64,000 nt of DNA from Actinomadura harenae (GCF_003696215.1 NZ_RFFG01000027.1:1-64000); one strand, 5' to 3'. Counted from the stretch's first letter, positions 1 through 8,985 are shown. The notes: a model not told the origin generated them from the letters alone. A program made the numbers and translations.

Positions 1-81
1 GCCCACCGGCGGCGCGGCCTGCTCCGCGACGTCGTGGACGCCGCGGCCGTCGGCCCGCCCCTCCCGCCCGAGATCGCCTGA
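1..81 (+). CDS. C-terminal fragment of a CDS entering from the left
   Basis: An open frame runs from base 1 to a TGA at 79-81 and gives a 26-residue tail ending PPLPPEIA. It has the codon bias of its neighbours, and a perfect hairpin follows 13 bases after the stop, as expected for a gene end. No family can be recognised from so short a piece, so no function is assigned. Confidence 0.45.
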   Translation, partial: AHRRRGLLRDVVDAAAVGPPLPPEIA

Positions 82-94
82 CAGTGGGAACGAA

Positions 95-128
95 GGAGCG
101 GCGCGACCCCGGCAGGTCGCGCCGCTCC
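95..128. terminator. bidirectional hairpin terminator
   Basis: A perfect 14-bp inverted repeat (GGAGCGGCGCGACC at 95-108, its complement at 115-128) with a 6-base loop lies between the ends of two convergent genes. There is no clear T run, which is usual in high-GC actinomycetes. Confidence 0.75.
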
Positions 129-147
129 CGTCCGGGACGGACCCGGA

Positions 148-573
148 TCACTCCGCCGAATGCAGGGTGACGCCGCTCCGCGTGCAGGACGTGCCCTTCG
201 GGGCCGCGGTGTGACGGCAGGTCCAGCCGCTGAACGCCGCCGTGCCCGTGGCCGTCTTCTTCTGCGCGTAGAGGTTGAACACCTTCAGCGCGTGGCCGCA
301 GCTGATGCGGCCCGCCTTCACGCTGACCGCGCCGCACTTGCTTCCGGGGCCGACCATCGGGCCGTCCGGTGTCTTCCCGCCCGGCTTGGTGGCCGGGCCG
401 CCGGTCGGCGCCCCGGTCGGCTCCGTGCCGCCGGCCGGCGTGGCGGGCGCGGCGGTGGTCGAGGGCGGATCGCTGGGCGACGCGTTCGCGTCCGCCTTCT
501 TCCCGCCGCCCCCGCAGCCGGTGAGGAGCAGCGCCGTGGCCACCGCTCCGATGACGATTCCTGACTTGCGCAT
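148..573 (-). CDS. small secreted lipoprotein of unknown function
   Basis: The 141-residue product starts MRKSGIVIGA and has a lipoprotein signal peptide ending in the lipobox LLLTGC at about residues 15-20, so it should be anchored outside the membrane. A Gly/Pro/Thr/Ser/Ala-rich linker (about 25-75) leads to a small C-terminal domain with four cysteines (SKCGAV, ISCGHA, WTCRHT, TSCTRS) that could form two disulfides. The start at 573 is chosen because GGAGGCAGGGG lies just upstream and the signal peptide begins there; the longer open frame has no such site. No known family was recognised. Confidence 0.75.
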   Translation of the reverse strand: MRKSGIVIGAVATALLLTGCGGGGKKADANASPSDPPSTTAAPATPAGGTEPTGAPTGGPATKPGGKTPDGPMVGPGSKCGAVSVKAGRISCGHALKVFNLYAQKKTATGTAAFSGWTCRHTAAPKGTSCTRSGVTLHSAE

Positions 574-759
574 GAGGTTCCCCTGCCTCCCGATTCCCCC
601 GGGATCGCGATCAGTCGAGCGCACGCAGGGTCCGCAGTAGAGCAGGGCGCGGGTTAGTGAGGGGTTAAGCATGGTGAGCGGCGTCGAAAGGCGACTCGGA
701 CACGCACCGAAATCGGATATTAACCGAGCGCTGATGTATCGGCCCTTACGCTGGCGGTC

Positions 760-1542
760 GTGACGCTGGAACGACGGAGCATCCTGAGCGTGGCCGCCGG
801 GGCGCTGGCCACGGGTTTCACCACCGCGTGCGCGCGCGGACACCGGCCGGACGCCGCCCGTCCGTCCACCGCCGAAGGATCGACCGCCACGGGGTCACCG
901 GACGCCACGCCGACGCCGCCGCCGACGGGCACGGTGCATCTCGCCGGAGAGGTGACCCACGGGCCCCGGCGCGTCCCGCAGGTGGCGCTGACCTTCCACG
1001 GCGCGGGCGATCCCGCCCTCACCCGCCGTCTGCTCGCGGCGTTCGCCGGCGGCGGCGCGACGGTCACGGTCCTCGCGGTCGGGACGTGGCTGGACCAGCG
1101 GCCCGAGATGGCCCGCGCGATCCTCGCGGGCGGGCACGAGCTCGGCAACCACACCCTCAGCCACGGCGACATCACCGCGATGAGCCCCGAGCGCGCCTAC
1201 GCCGAGATCTCCGGATGCGCGGACCGGCTGCGCAGGCTCACCGGATCGCCGGGACGCTGGTTCCGGCCGTCCCAGGCGCGGCACGCGTCGGGCATGGTCC
1301 GCGCGCAGGCCGCGCGCGCCGGCTACCACTCGTGCCTCTCCTATGACCTGGACTCGCTCGACAGCACCGACCCCGGCGCGGACGCCGTGGCCGGAACCGT
1401 CCTCGGGAAGGTCCGCAACGGCTCGATCGTGAGCATGCACCTCGGCCACGCCGGGACGGTCCGGGCGATGCCCGCCATCCTGGACGGCCTGAGACGCCGG
1501 GGCCTGAGACCCGTCACCGTCTCGACCCTCCTGGCTTCATGA
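760..1542 (+). CDS. polysaccharide-deacetylase-like (NodB fold) exported protein, degenerate active site
   Basis: A 260-residue protein with a twin-arginine-like start (ERRSILS), a possible lipobox around TTAC (residues 21-24) and a Thr/Pro-rich spacer to about residue 60. The NodB-type domain follows. The second metal motif is intact (HELGNHTLSH, His131 and His135). The first motif, normally TFDDG, reads TFHGAGD (residues 78-84), and the usual FRPPYG segment reads FRPSQAR. The catalytic Asp-Asp pair is therefore missing or remodelled, and deacetylase activity is uncertain. The start is GTG. The stop overlaps the next gene by four bases (ATGA), so the two are probably translated together as one envelope operon. 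Confidence 0.75.
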   Translation: MTLERRSILSVAAGALATGFTTACARGHRPDAARPSTAEGSTATGSPDATPTPPPTGTVHLAGEVTHGPRRVPQVALTFHGAGDPALTRRLLAAFAGGGATVTVLAVGTWLDQRPEMARAILAGGHELGNHTLSHGDITAMSPERAYAEISGCADRLRRLTGSPGRWFRPSQARHASGMVRAQAARAGYHSCLSYDLDSLDSTDPGADAVAGTVLGKVRNGSIVSMHLGHAGTVRAMPAILDGLRRRGLRPVTVSTLLAS

Positions 1543-2717
1543 GCCGGGTGCTTCGCGCGGCGGGGGCGTCCCCGGTGATCCGGGTCTCGGTCGCGGCGTT
1601 AGTTCTGGCCGCGCTCGCGGGGTGCTCGGGTGATCAGCCCAGGGCGCGGGCCGGACGGGGTGTCGCGGCGCCGCCGATGGCGCTTCCGCCGGCACCGAGG
1701 TCGCCGGCTCCCGGCGAGGCCGGGACCGACGTGTACGCGCACGACCGGCCCGGCATGCTCAGTCCCGTCGTGAAGGACATGCCCGCGCGCGTGTACGTCC
1801 CCGACAGCAAGAGCGACGACGTGATCGTCCTGGACCAGAGGACCTTCAAGCGGGTCGGCCGGTTCAAGGTCGGGCGCCTGCCGCAGCACGTCGTACCGTC
1901 CTGGGACCTGAGGACGCTCTGGGTCAACGACAACGACTCCAACGACCTCGTCCCGATCGACCCGCGCACCGGGAAGCACGGGAAACCGGTCTCCGTGGAC
2001 GATCCGTACAACCTCTACTTCACCCCGGACGGCCGGTACGCGATCGTCATGGCCGAGCGGCACGAGCGCGTCGACTTCCGGGACGCGCACACGATGAGGC
2101 CCGTGAGCTCGGTGGACGTGCCCTGCCGGGGGCCCAACCACGCCGACTTCTCGGCGGCGGGCGACTTCTTCCTCGTCGCGTGCGAGTTCTCCGGGGAGGT
2201 CGTGAAGATCGACACCGCCGGGCGGCGGCTGGCGGGGTCGATCGATCTCTCCCGTCATGCGATGCCGCAGGACGTGAAACTGTCACCGGACGGTCGTACG
2301 TTCTATATAGCGGACATGGCGTCGAACGGTGTCTGGACGGTCGATGCGCGCACTTTCCGGAAGACCGGGTTCATCCCGACGGGTAAGGGCGCGCACGGCC
2401 TCTACGTCAGCCGGGACTCGCGGATCCTGTACGTGTCGAACCGAGGGGAGGGGACGATCTCTCTGGTGTCGTTCGTCACGGGCCGGGTCGCGCGCACCTG
2501 GCGGCTGCCCGGTGGAGGCTCCCCCGACATGGGCGGCGTTTCGGCGGACGGAAGGGTGCTCTGGCTGTCGGGACGGTACGACGGAGTGGTCTACGCGATC
2601 TCGACCGTCGACGGAAGGCTTGTCCGAAAGATCAGGGTCGGTGAGGGTCCGCACGGTTTGTGCGTCTATCCTCAGCCGGGCCGTTACTCCCTGGGGCACA
2701 CGGGGGTACTGCGCTAG
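1539..2717 (+). CDS. YVTN/cytochrome-D1-like beta-propeller lipoprotein
   Basis: A 392-residue lipoprotein whose signal peptide ends LAALAGC (cysteine near residue 29). The rest is built from repeating blades of the YVTN type, for example YVPDSKSDDVIVLD, LWVNDNDSNDLVPID, FYIADMASNGVWTVD and LYVSNRGEGTISLV. Such propellers usually bind proteins or ligands outside the cell. The gene overlaps the upstream NodB-like gene by four bases, which suggests a shared surface task. A rare TTA leucine codon at 1599-1601 could make translation depend on a bldA-type tRNA. The precise ligand cannot be told. Confidence 0.8.
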   Translation: MSRVLRAAGASPVIRVSVAALVLAALAGCSGDQPRARAGRGVAAPPMALPPAPRSPAPGEAGTDVYAHDRPGMLSPVVKDMPARVYVPDSKSDDVIVLDQRTFKRVGRFKVGRLPQHVVPSWDLRTLWVNDNDSNDLVPIDPRTGKHGKPVSVDDPYNLYFTPDGRYAIVMAERHERVDFRDAHTMRPVSSVDVPCRGPNHADFSAAGDFFLVACEFSGEVVKIDTAGRRLAGSIDLSRHAMPQDVKLSPDGRTFYIADMASNGVWTVDARTFRKTGFIPTGKGAHGLYVSRDSRILYVSNRGEGTISLVSFVTGRVARTWRLPGGGSPDMGGVSADGRVLWLSGRYDGVVYAISTVDGRLVRKIRVGEGPHGLCVYPQPGRYSLGHTGVLR

Positions 2718-2743
2718 TCGAAGACGGGGATCGGGGAATCGGC

Positions 2744-3949
2744 ATGATCGGGCCGCAGAACGTACTGGTGTTCCTGCTGTTGTTGCTGGGGTTCGTCGCA
2801 GCCACATGGTGGCAGTACCGGGCCGGGCACCTCGCGCTGCGTATGGTCGCGGCGTTCTGCGCCTTCCTCACCGCCGCGATGTTCGGGATCGCCGCGGTCA
2901 ACCGCTACTACGGCTACTACCAGGGCTGGACGGACATCTACCGCGACATGGCCGACGACTCCAGCGGCGACGGGCGGGGCGTCCCCGAGATCAAGGCGTT
3001 CAGCGCCGGGTTCCCCAACGCGCACGGGCAGAGCGTGGCGGGCGGGCGGCTGGTGAACGTCCGGATGACCGGGCGGACGACCGGCCTCGTCCGGCAGGTG
3101 CTGGTCTACCTGCCGCCGCAGTACTTCGACCCGGCCTACGGCTCCTACAAGTTCCCGGCCGTGGAGCTGCTGCACGGCTCCCCCGGCACCCCGACCGACT
3201 GGACCCGGCACATCCCGGCGCCGCAGACGCTCGCGCAGTCCGTCCGGCAGCACCTGGCCGACCCGGCCGTGCTGGTCATGCCGGACATCAGCGGCGGGCG
3301 GCGGCTGTCCGGGCAGTGCCTGGACGCCAAGGACGGCCCGCGCGACGAGACGTTCCTCACCCGCGACGTCCCCGACTACGTGGCCGCGACGCTGCGGGTC
3401 CGCCCGCCGGGCGACGGCTGGGGCCTGGCGGGCTACTCCGAGGGCGGCTACTGCGCGGCGAACCTGGCCCTCCGGCACACCCGCACCTACGGCGTCGCGG
3501 CGGTGCTGAGCGGCTACTTCCAGCCGCTGTCGACGAACCGGACGCCGTCCGGGCGGCGCGACCCGTTCGCCGGCGACCAGCGCGACCGCGACCAGAACAC
3601 CCCGATGCAGGTCCTGCAGCGCATGGCGGGCAACGCCCATCTGCCGCTGTTCTGGCTGGCCTCGGGGTCGCAGGCGGCGGCCGACACCTCCGCGGCCCGC
3701 GGGTTCGCCTCCCTGCTGCGCGCCCACCGGCAGGTCGCGCCGCTGACCGTGCTGAAGGGCAGCGGCCACGACTTCCGGACGTGGCGCAACGCGCTGCGCC
3801 CGATGTTCCAGTGGATGACCCAGCACCTCACGGGCGGGGCGGGCACCGGGCCCGCCCCCTCCCCGACCCGCCAGCCGCGGGCCGAGGGCGGACACCTTCC
3901 CGGCGCGTCCCCGGCGTCCCGCCACCCGCGCCGCCTCCCGGGCCGCTGA
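2744..3949 (+). CDS. membrane-anchored alpha/beta-hydrolase (putative esterase family)
   Basis: A 401-residue protein. Two N-terminal hydrophobic segments (about 5-22 and 31-48) precede an alpha/beta-hydrolase domain of the esterase D / mycolyltransferase-like type. The nucleophile elbow is GYSEGG, the segment VELLHGSPGTPTDW resembles the oxyanion region, and GSGHDF near residue 345 supplies the likely catalytic His. The C-terminus ends in a Pro/Arg-rich tail. The start at 2744 is chosen over an upstream in-frame ATG because the membrane anchor begins directly there, 27 bases after the preceding gene, with a GGGGA-type site. Its catalytic domain presumably faces outside. The substrate is unknown. 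Confidence 0.8.
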   Translation: MIGPQNVLVFLLLLLGFVAATWWQYRAGHLALRMVAAFCAFLTAAMFGIAAVNRYYGYYQGWTDIYRDMADDSSGDGRGVPEIKAFSAGFPNAHGQSVAGGRLVNVRMTGRTTGLVRQVLVYLPPQYFDPAYGSYKFPAVELLHGSPGTPTDWTRHIPAPQTLAQSVRQHLADPAVLVMPDISGGRRLSGQCLDAKDGPRDETFLTRDVPDYVAATLRVRPPGDGWGLAGYSEGGYCAANLALRHTRTYGVAAVLSGYFQPLSTNRTPSGRRDPFAGDQRDRDQNTPMQVLQRMAGNAHLPLFWLASGSQAAADTSAARGFASLLRAHRQVAPLTVLKGSGHDFRTWRNALRPMFQWMTQHLTGGAGTGPAPSPTRQPRAEGGHLPGASPASRHPRRLPGR

Positions 3950-3979
3950 CCCGCGGTTCCCCGGGGGTCCCGCGGGGTC

Positions 3980-5302
3980 TCAGAGCTCCTTGAGGAGCTT
4001 GGTCCAGAGGGGGCCGATGCGGTCCAGGTGGTAGGGCTCGGTGGCGGCGGGGGCCGCGTCGCCGAGGCGGTCGCGCAGGTCGCGGTCGGACATGACGCGG
4101 TCGAGGGCCGCGGTGAGGGCGGGAAGGTCGCGGGGCGGGACGAGCAGGCCGTTCTCCCCGTCCCGGATCAGCTCGGCGGGGCCGGTCGGGCAGTCGAACG
4201 ACACGACGGCCAGGCCCTTGCTCATCGCCTCCAGCAGCACCATCGGCAGGCCCTCGTACCGGGACGACAGCGCGTACACCGAGGCGCCCTCCAGGGCCCG
4301 CCCGATCTCGGTGCGCGGTTTGAGCAGGATCCTGTCGCCGACGCCGAGCTCGGCGATCTGCTTGCGCAGGCGGTCCTCGCGGACGCCGCTGCCGTGGATG
4401 TGCAGCCGCCAGTCGGGATACTTCTCCACGAGCGGCAGGTACGCCTCGATGAGCATGTCGAAGCCCTTGGCACGGACGAACCGCCCGGCGGCCAGCACGA
4501 CGCGCGCCTCCCGCGGGGACGGCCCGCCGGTCAGCTCGGGCAGGGCGTTCGGGATCACGACGATCCGCACGGGCCTGCCCGCCAGGGCGTCGGCGAACCC
4601 GGCCCGGGAGGTCTCGGTGAGCGTGGCGAGGACGGTCAGCCGCCCGTACCGGCGGCGCATCTCCGCGCGCAGCGCGGGCCGGTATCCGGGCAGGTGGCGG
4701 TGGTCCTGCCCGATCGTGACCACGCCCTTGGGGGCCAGCTCGGCCAGGAGCATGACCAGCGACGGGCGGGTGCCGACGAGCACGTCGGCGGGACGCCCGA
4801 GGATCGTTCCGACGAGCCGCAGGTCCGTCCAGAGGCTGACCTGCCGGAACGTGGCCTCCTCGAGCGGGGTCAGGATGCTCGGCAGGCGGCGCAGCAGGCG
4901 CTGGACGCGTCCGGGGGCGGGGCCGTGCGGCGGTGGGCGGCGGTCGTCGGCGAAGGTGACGCGGACGCCGTCCGGGATCTGGAAGAACGGTTCGTCCCGG
5001 GTGCGCAGGACGCTGACGATCTCGACGTCGTGGTCCTGGGCGAGGTGCCCGCACATGGTCAGGACGGTGCGGATCGTCCCGCCCGTGCCGTAGGCGTGCT
5101 GGAGCAGGACCCGGACGACGGGACGCTCGCCGTGGGCGGGCCCGGGCCGTCCGCGCGCGAGCAGCCGGAGCAGGACGAAGGCCATCCTCCGGACGAACGG
5201 GTGCGCGGCGCGCACCAACCGTTTCAGGCGGACCTTCCAGCTCCTGCGGCGCCGCGCGGCCCCGCCCCCGGCGGGTGCCTCCGCAACCTGACCAGCCACC
5301 AT
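3980..5302 (-). CDS. GT4-family glycosyltransferase
   Basis: A 440-residue GT-B fold retaining glycosyltransferase (glycosyltransferase group 1). The N-terminal 60 residues are basic and may associate with the membrane. The GTGG motif near residue 72 and the C-terminal donor-binding segment (AAGRFVRAKGFDMLIEAY, then ALSSRYEGLPMVLLEAM with the EX7E motif) are typical of the family. It likely transfers a nucleotide-activated sugar to a cell-envelope polymer, teichuronic-type polysaccharide or lipid acceptor. It stands alone between a convergent esterase and an L,D-transpeptidase of the same direction, so the acceptor is not indicated by context. Confidence 0.88.
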   Translation of the reverse strand: MVAGQVAEAPAGGGAARRRRSWKVRLKRLVRAAHPFVRRMAFVLLRLLARGRPGPAHGERPVVRVLLQHAYGTGGTIRTVLTMCGHLAQDHDVEIVSVLRTRDEPFFQIPDGVRVTFADDRRPPPHGPAPGRVQRLLRRLPSILTPLEEATFRQVSLWTDLRLVGTILGRPADVLVGTRPSLVMLLAELAPKGVVTIGQDHRHLPGYRPALRAEMRRRYGRLTVLATLTETSRAGFADALAGRPVRIVVIPNALPELTGGPSPREARVVLAAGRFVRAKGFDMLIEAYLPLVEKYPDWRLHIHGSGVREDRLRKQIAELGVGDRILLKPRTEIGRALEGASVYALSSRYEGLPMVLLEAMSKGLAVVSFDCPTGPAELIRDGENGLLVPPRDLPALTAALDRVMSDRDLRDRLGDAAPAATEPYHLDRIGPLWTKLLKEL

Positions 5303-5425
5303 CCGAACCCCCAGTTCAGGGCAAACTCGGTACTCCGGGGCCCATCCTGCTCGACCGGACGGTGGATCCGAAGGGATTTCCCCGATACAGGCGGCTCATA
5401 CCCGCGGAGGCGGCCGTTCTCCCAC

Positions 5426-6658
5426 TCAGCCGGCGGTGTTGATCTCCTGGCCGAGGGCGCTGCCGCGCAGCCACTTGACCCACGGCATCTGGTAGTAGCC
5501 CCAGCCGTTGTTCCAGGGCAGGTCGCGGTCGGTGCCGGTGATGACGACCGGGTCGCCGAGGTAGGAGAAGCTGAAGTACCACTCGGCCTTGCCCGGCGGG
5601 GAGTTCACGCAGCCGTGGCTGACGTTCTCGCGGCCCTGCGCCCAGGTGGTGGCGGCCATCGAGTGGATGTACTCGCCGCTGTCGGAGATGCGGACGGCGA
5701 AGGGGATGATGTCCTTGTAGCCGCCGTTGGCCTTGTCCTCCGGCTTCACGCCCATCCACTCGGACGTCATGATCGCCGGGTTCTCCTTGCCCATGGTCAG
5801 GTGGACGCCGCTGGTGGTCTGGTAGACGTCCACCCCGTTGCGGATCCGCCCGCCTCGGCCGGCGGAGATGCCCCAGCCGTTGACCTTGACGCCGTTCTTC
5901 TTCACCACGAGCCGGTGCGTCTTGGTGTTCACGGTGACCATGTGCGCGTCACCGATCTTGAACGTGTGGCCGACGTCGGAGACGCCGTAGGTGCGCTTGC
6001 CGGACTTCACGCCGGACAGCTTGGCGGTGAAGGTGACCTTCTGGTTGGGCTGCCAGTACGTGCCGTTCTTGGTGCGGAAGATGACGTGCTGGTCGTCGGT
6101 CCACTTCCAGGCGCCGACGGACGGCTTCTCCGACCGCACCTGGAGGGCCTTCTCGACGGCCTTGCGGTCGCCCACGTCCCGGTTGAACGTCACCATGATC
6201 GGCATGCCGATGCCGACCTTGCCCGAGCTCGGGGTGACGTCGGTGATCGCCAGCTCGTTCCCGGCCTTGACCGTGCCGAACGCGCTGCTGGCCGACGCCG
6301 TCTTGCCCTTGGGGCTCCGCGCGGACGCCTGGACCTGGTACTGGGACCCGGGACGCAGCGTCCGGGACTGCCAGGTCGTCTTGTCCGCCGACATCTCGCC
6401 CTCGACGGGCTTGCCCTTGCGCGTGACGACGACCTGGTCCAGGGTGCCGCCCGCGACCTTCACCGTGACGCCGACGTCCGGGGCCGCGCGGCCCTCGCCG
6501 TTGCCCGGAGTGATCGTCAGCTGCGGCGACCCGGCCTCGGCCTTGCCGTCGACGTTCGCGCCCTCGTGCTTCTCGCCGCCGCCGCACGCCGTCAGCGCCA
6601 GCGCCATCGCGGTCAGCCCCGCGCCCGTCCGCACCCCCGCGGTGAGCGTCCGCCCCAC
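5426..6658 (-). CDS. L,D-transpeptidase lipoprotein (Ig-like domains + YkuD)
   Basis: A 410-residue exported protein beginning at GTG with GGGAGG five bases upstream. A lipoprotein signal (lipobox LTAC) is followed by Ig-like modules (about 45-250) and a C-terminal YkuD catalytic domain with the signature SHGCVN, which includes the nucleophilic Cys. The family makes 3-3 cross-links in peptidoglycan or attaches proteins to it, outside the membrane. Domain order and length match actinobacterial LdtMt2-type enzymes. A close relative lies immediately upstream on the same strand (6846-8030), which suggests tandem duplication. Confidence 0.92.
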   Translation of the reverse strand: MGRTLTAGVRTGAGLTAMALALTACGGGEKHEGANVDGKAEAGSPQLTITPGNGEGRAAPDVGVTVKVAGGTLDQVVVTRKGKPVEGEMSADKTTWQSRTLRPGSQYQVQASARSPKGKTASASSAFGTVKAGNELAITDVTPSSGKVGIGMPIMVTFNRDVGDRKAVEKALQVRSEKPSVGAWKWTDDQHVIFRTKNGTYWQPNQKVTFTAKLSGVKSGKRTYGVSDVGHTFKIGDAHMVTVNTKTHRLVVKKNGVKVNGWGISAGRGGRIRNGVDVYQTTSGVHLTMGKENPAIMTSEWMGVKPEDKANGGYKDIIPFAVRISDSGEYIHSMAATTWAQGRENVSHGCVNSPPGKAEWYFSFSYLGDPVVITGTDRDLPWNNGWGYYQMPWVKWLRGSALGQEINTAG

Positions 6659-6760
6659 GTCAACCTCCCGAGACCCCGCCGTGTGGCCGAGACATTAGCG
6701 ACAATTGTCGCCTGTTTGGGGTCTGATCGGGGCATTCCAGCAGTCCGAGATCAAAGCGTT

Positions 6761-6797
6761 GCGAAGCGCCCCAGGCCTGTGACCGGGGGCGCTTCGC
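6761..6797 (-). terminator. hairpin terminator after the second L,D-transpeptidase gene
   Basis: A perfect 12-bp inverted repeat (GCGAAGCGCCCC at 6761-6772, complement at 6786-6797) lies about 50 bases past the stop of the 6846-8030 gene. It separates that gene from the promoter of its downstream paralogue, so the two are probably transcribed independently. Confidence 0.65.
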
Positions 6798-6845
6798 GAA
6801 TCAGGCGGCCGAGGCGGGCTCGGACGGGTTCGGAGACGGGCGGGC

Positions 6846-8030
6846 TCAGGAGAGCGCGCTGCCCGCCTTCCACTTGGCGAAGGACAGCTGCCAGAAGCCC
6901 CAGCCGTTGTCCCACTCGACCTGGCGGGTGCTGCCGGTCAGGTCGAGCACGTCGCCGCGCTGCGCGGTCTCGTGGTACCAGCGGGCGTTGGCCGGGCTGA
7001 GGTTCAGGCAGCCGTGGCTGGTGTTGGCCGAGCCCTGGATGCCGACGTTCCACGGCGCGGAGTGGGTGTACTCGCCGCTGTTGGAGAACCGGACGGCCCA
7101 GTCGACCTCGGTCTTGTAGTAACCCGGGTCGCCGGGCTTGCGGCCCGGGGACACCATCGTCACGTGCCCCTCGCTCCCCATCAGCAGGTGGACGCCGCTG
7201 GTGGTGGTGTACTCGCGGGTCGACCCGTTACCCGCGCTGAACGGGATGTGGCGGATCTTCTTCCCGTCCTGGTACACGGTCATCTCGTGCCTGGCGATGC
7301 TGCCCTTGGTGATCCGCTCCGCGCCGATCTCCATGGTGGCGGCGGAGTCCTTGGCGCCGTAGACGCCGTTGCCGAGGCCGACCCCGGCGAGCCTGGCGTC
7401 GACGCGCACCTTCTGGTGCGGCGCCCAGTAGGTCTTGGTGCGGTAGACGACCTGGTCGTCCCCGATCCAGCGCCAGGCGCCCTCGACGGGCTTCTCCGGG
7501 GTGACCGTCAGCGCGCGCTCGACGGCGGCCTTGGCCTCCTGGCCGGCGACGGCGCGGTTGAAGCGGACGAAGACCGGCATGCCGACGCCGACCTTCTCCC
7601 CCGTCCGGTTGGGCGTGATGTCGACGACCCGGAGCGTCTTGCTCGGCTTCAGGGTGCTGAAGCGGCTGGTGACGGCGATCGGCTTGCCGCTCCGCTCGCC
7701 CTGCGCGGTGACGGTGTAGTCGGTACCGGGGACCAGCGTCCGGGACGACCGCCAGCTCTTGCGGTCGGCCGCCAGCTCACCGGCGACGGTCGCGCCGCCG
7801 CCCTGGAGGGTGACGCCCGTCAGCGTCCCGGAGGAGGCCTTGACCTCGACGGTCCCGTCGGGCTTCACGGCGGTCGCGCCGTCCCCGGGGGTGATGGTCA
7901 CGGGGCTGGACGACTCGGCGGCGAGCCGCCCCTTCGCCGTCCCCTCGCTGCCGCCCCCGCACGCCGACGCCAGGACGAGCACCGCCCCGACCCCCGCGCC
8001 CACGGCAGCATTGAAACGCCCCTTCGCCAT
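6846..8030 (-). CDS. L,D-transpeptidase lipoprotein, paralogue of the 5426-6658 gene
   Basis: A 394-residue protein with a lipobox near residue 24 (SAC), Ig-like modules (about 40-235) and a YkuD domain with the nucleophile motif SHGCLN near residue 350. It has the same architecture as the neighbouring enzyme, with the shared segment TPNRTGEKVGVGMPV corresponding to TPSSGKVGIGMPI, but the two sequences are clearly diverged. It should cross-link peptidoglycan at the outer face of the membrane. The start at 8030 has a run of G residues seven bases upstream. Two different enzymes may serve different growth stages or substrates; this cannot be read from the sequence. Confidence 0.92.
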   Translation of the reverse strand: MAKGRFNAAVGAGVGAVLVLASACGGGSEGTAKGRLAAESSSPVTITPGDGATAVKPDGTVEVKASSGTLTGVTLQGGGATVAGELAADRKSWRSSRTLVPGTDYTVTAQGERSGKPIAVTSRFSTLKPSKTLRVVDITPNRTGEKVGVGMPVFVRFNRAVAGQEAKAAVERALTVTPEKPVEGAWRWIGDDQVVYRTKTYWAPHQKVRVDARLAGVGLGNGVYGAKDSAATMEIGAERITKGSIARHEMTVYQDGKKIRHIPFSAGNGSTREYTTTSGVHLLMGSEGHVTMVSPGRKPGDPGYYKTEVDWAVRFSNSGEYTHSAPWNVGIQGSANTSHGCLNLSPANARWYHETAQRGDVLDLTGSTRQVEWDNGWGFWQLSFAKWKAGSALS

Positions 8031-8199
8031 GCAAATCCCCCCAGATCCCCCAAATGGCGTACAGAAGGAAAATCTAGCGGAGATCAGGACATGGCCCGAA
8101 CGGGTTCGCAGGCCGTCCCAGGCGGGCGGGACCGTGACGTTCGCCTCGGACCGGGCTCGATCAGCTCGATCAGGCCCGTTCCGGCCCGGCCAGGCTCGT

Positions 8200-8985
8200 T
8201 CAGGCGGGTGCGGGCTCGGCGGCGACGCGTCCTGCGCAGCGCCGGAAGCCCCAGACCGAGACGACGACCGCGACGGCGCCGATCGCCGCGACCAGGGACG
8301 TCCGCACCCACAGGAACACCGTGATCGACTGGTGGAGCAGCATCCACAGGCTGATCGCCGCGTTCGCCAGGAACACCGACGCCCACAGCAGTGAGACCCG
8401 CGAGAAGAACCGCCGCACCCGGACGTGCCGCAGGAACGGCTCGGGCATCGGGACCATGTCGGTGGCGAGCTTCTGCGCCAGCGGGCGGCGCAGCGGCACC
8501 GACGCGAGGAAGGAGAGGCTGACCAGGAGCGTCCCGAGCGTCGGCTGGAGGAAGTACACCAGCGCGCTGTGCGTCGCGGCCGCCAGCCCGGCCCGCACCG
8601 TCACGCCGAGGGCGGCCAGCACCAGCATCCCGGTCAGCCCGTGCCCCCGGGCGCACCGCCAGGCGATCCCGCCGTACACCCAGGCCACCGCCGCGACGAG
8701 GCCGCCGTTCAACCCGAACAGCGCGAACGCCGCGTAGAACACCGCCACGGGCGCGATCACGCCCTCCACGAACCGCGGCGCGGCGTGCCGCAGGAGTTCC
8801 GCCAGGCGGGGCAGCTCGAAGCCGTGCCCGCCCGCGTTCCGCCCGTGCCCCGGGGCGGCCGGTACGGCGCCGGACGGGGCTCCCCCGGCGTGATCGGGCC
8901 GGGCGTGATCGGGCCGGGCCGTGGCGGGCGGGGGTTCCCCGGCCGTGTCCGGGCCGGCGCCCCCTTCTGCCTGGTTCTGGTGCAT
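8200..8985 (-). CDS. VC0807-family integral membrane protein
   Basis: A 261-residue protein. The first 55 residues are hydrophilic and Pro/Ala/His-rich. About six hydrophobic segments follow, including VAVFYAAFALFGLNGGLVAAVAW and LVAAIGAVAVVVSVWGF. The spacing and the PLAQKLATDMVPMPEPFL loop resemble the VC0807-type conserved membrane proteins of actinobacteria, whose function is not established. It is divergent from the SCP2-like gene at 9200, with about 210 bases between them that could hold both promoters. Confidence 0.75.
   Translation of the reverse strand: MHQNQAEGGAGPDTAGEPPPATARPDHARPDHAGGAPSGAVPAAPGHGRNAGGHGFELPRLAELLRHAAPRFVEGVIAPVAVFYAAFALFGLNGGLVAAVAWVYGGIAWRCARGHGLTGMLVLAALGVTVRAGLAAATHSALVYFLQPTLGTLLVSLSFLASVPLRRPLAQKLATDMVPMPEPFLRHVRVRRFFSRVSLLWASVFLANAAISLWMLLHQSITVFLWVRTSLVAAIGAVAVVVSVWGFRRCAGRVAAEPAPA

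Noticed and set aside
4028-7000. 990-residue open frame on the plus strand
   Set aside because: It is antisense to the GT4 and L,D-transpeptidase genes, both with clear motifs; the product is low-complexity Gly/Arg/Val/Ala typical of a shadow frame in GC-rich DNA.
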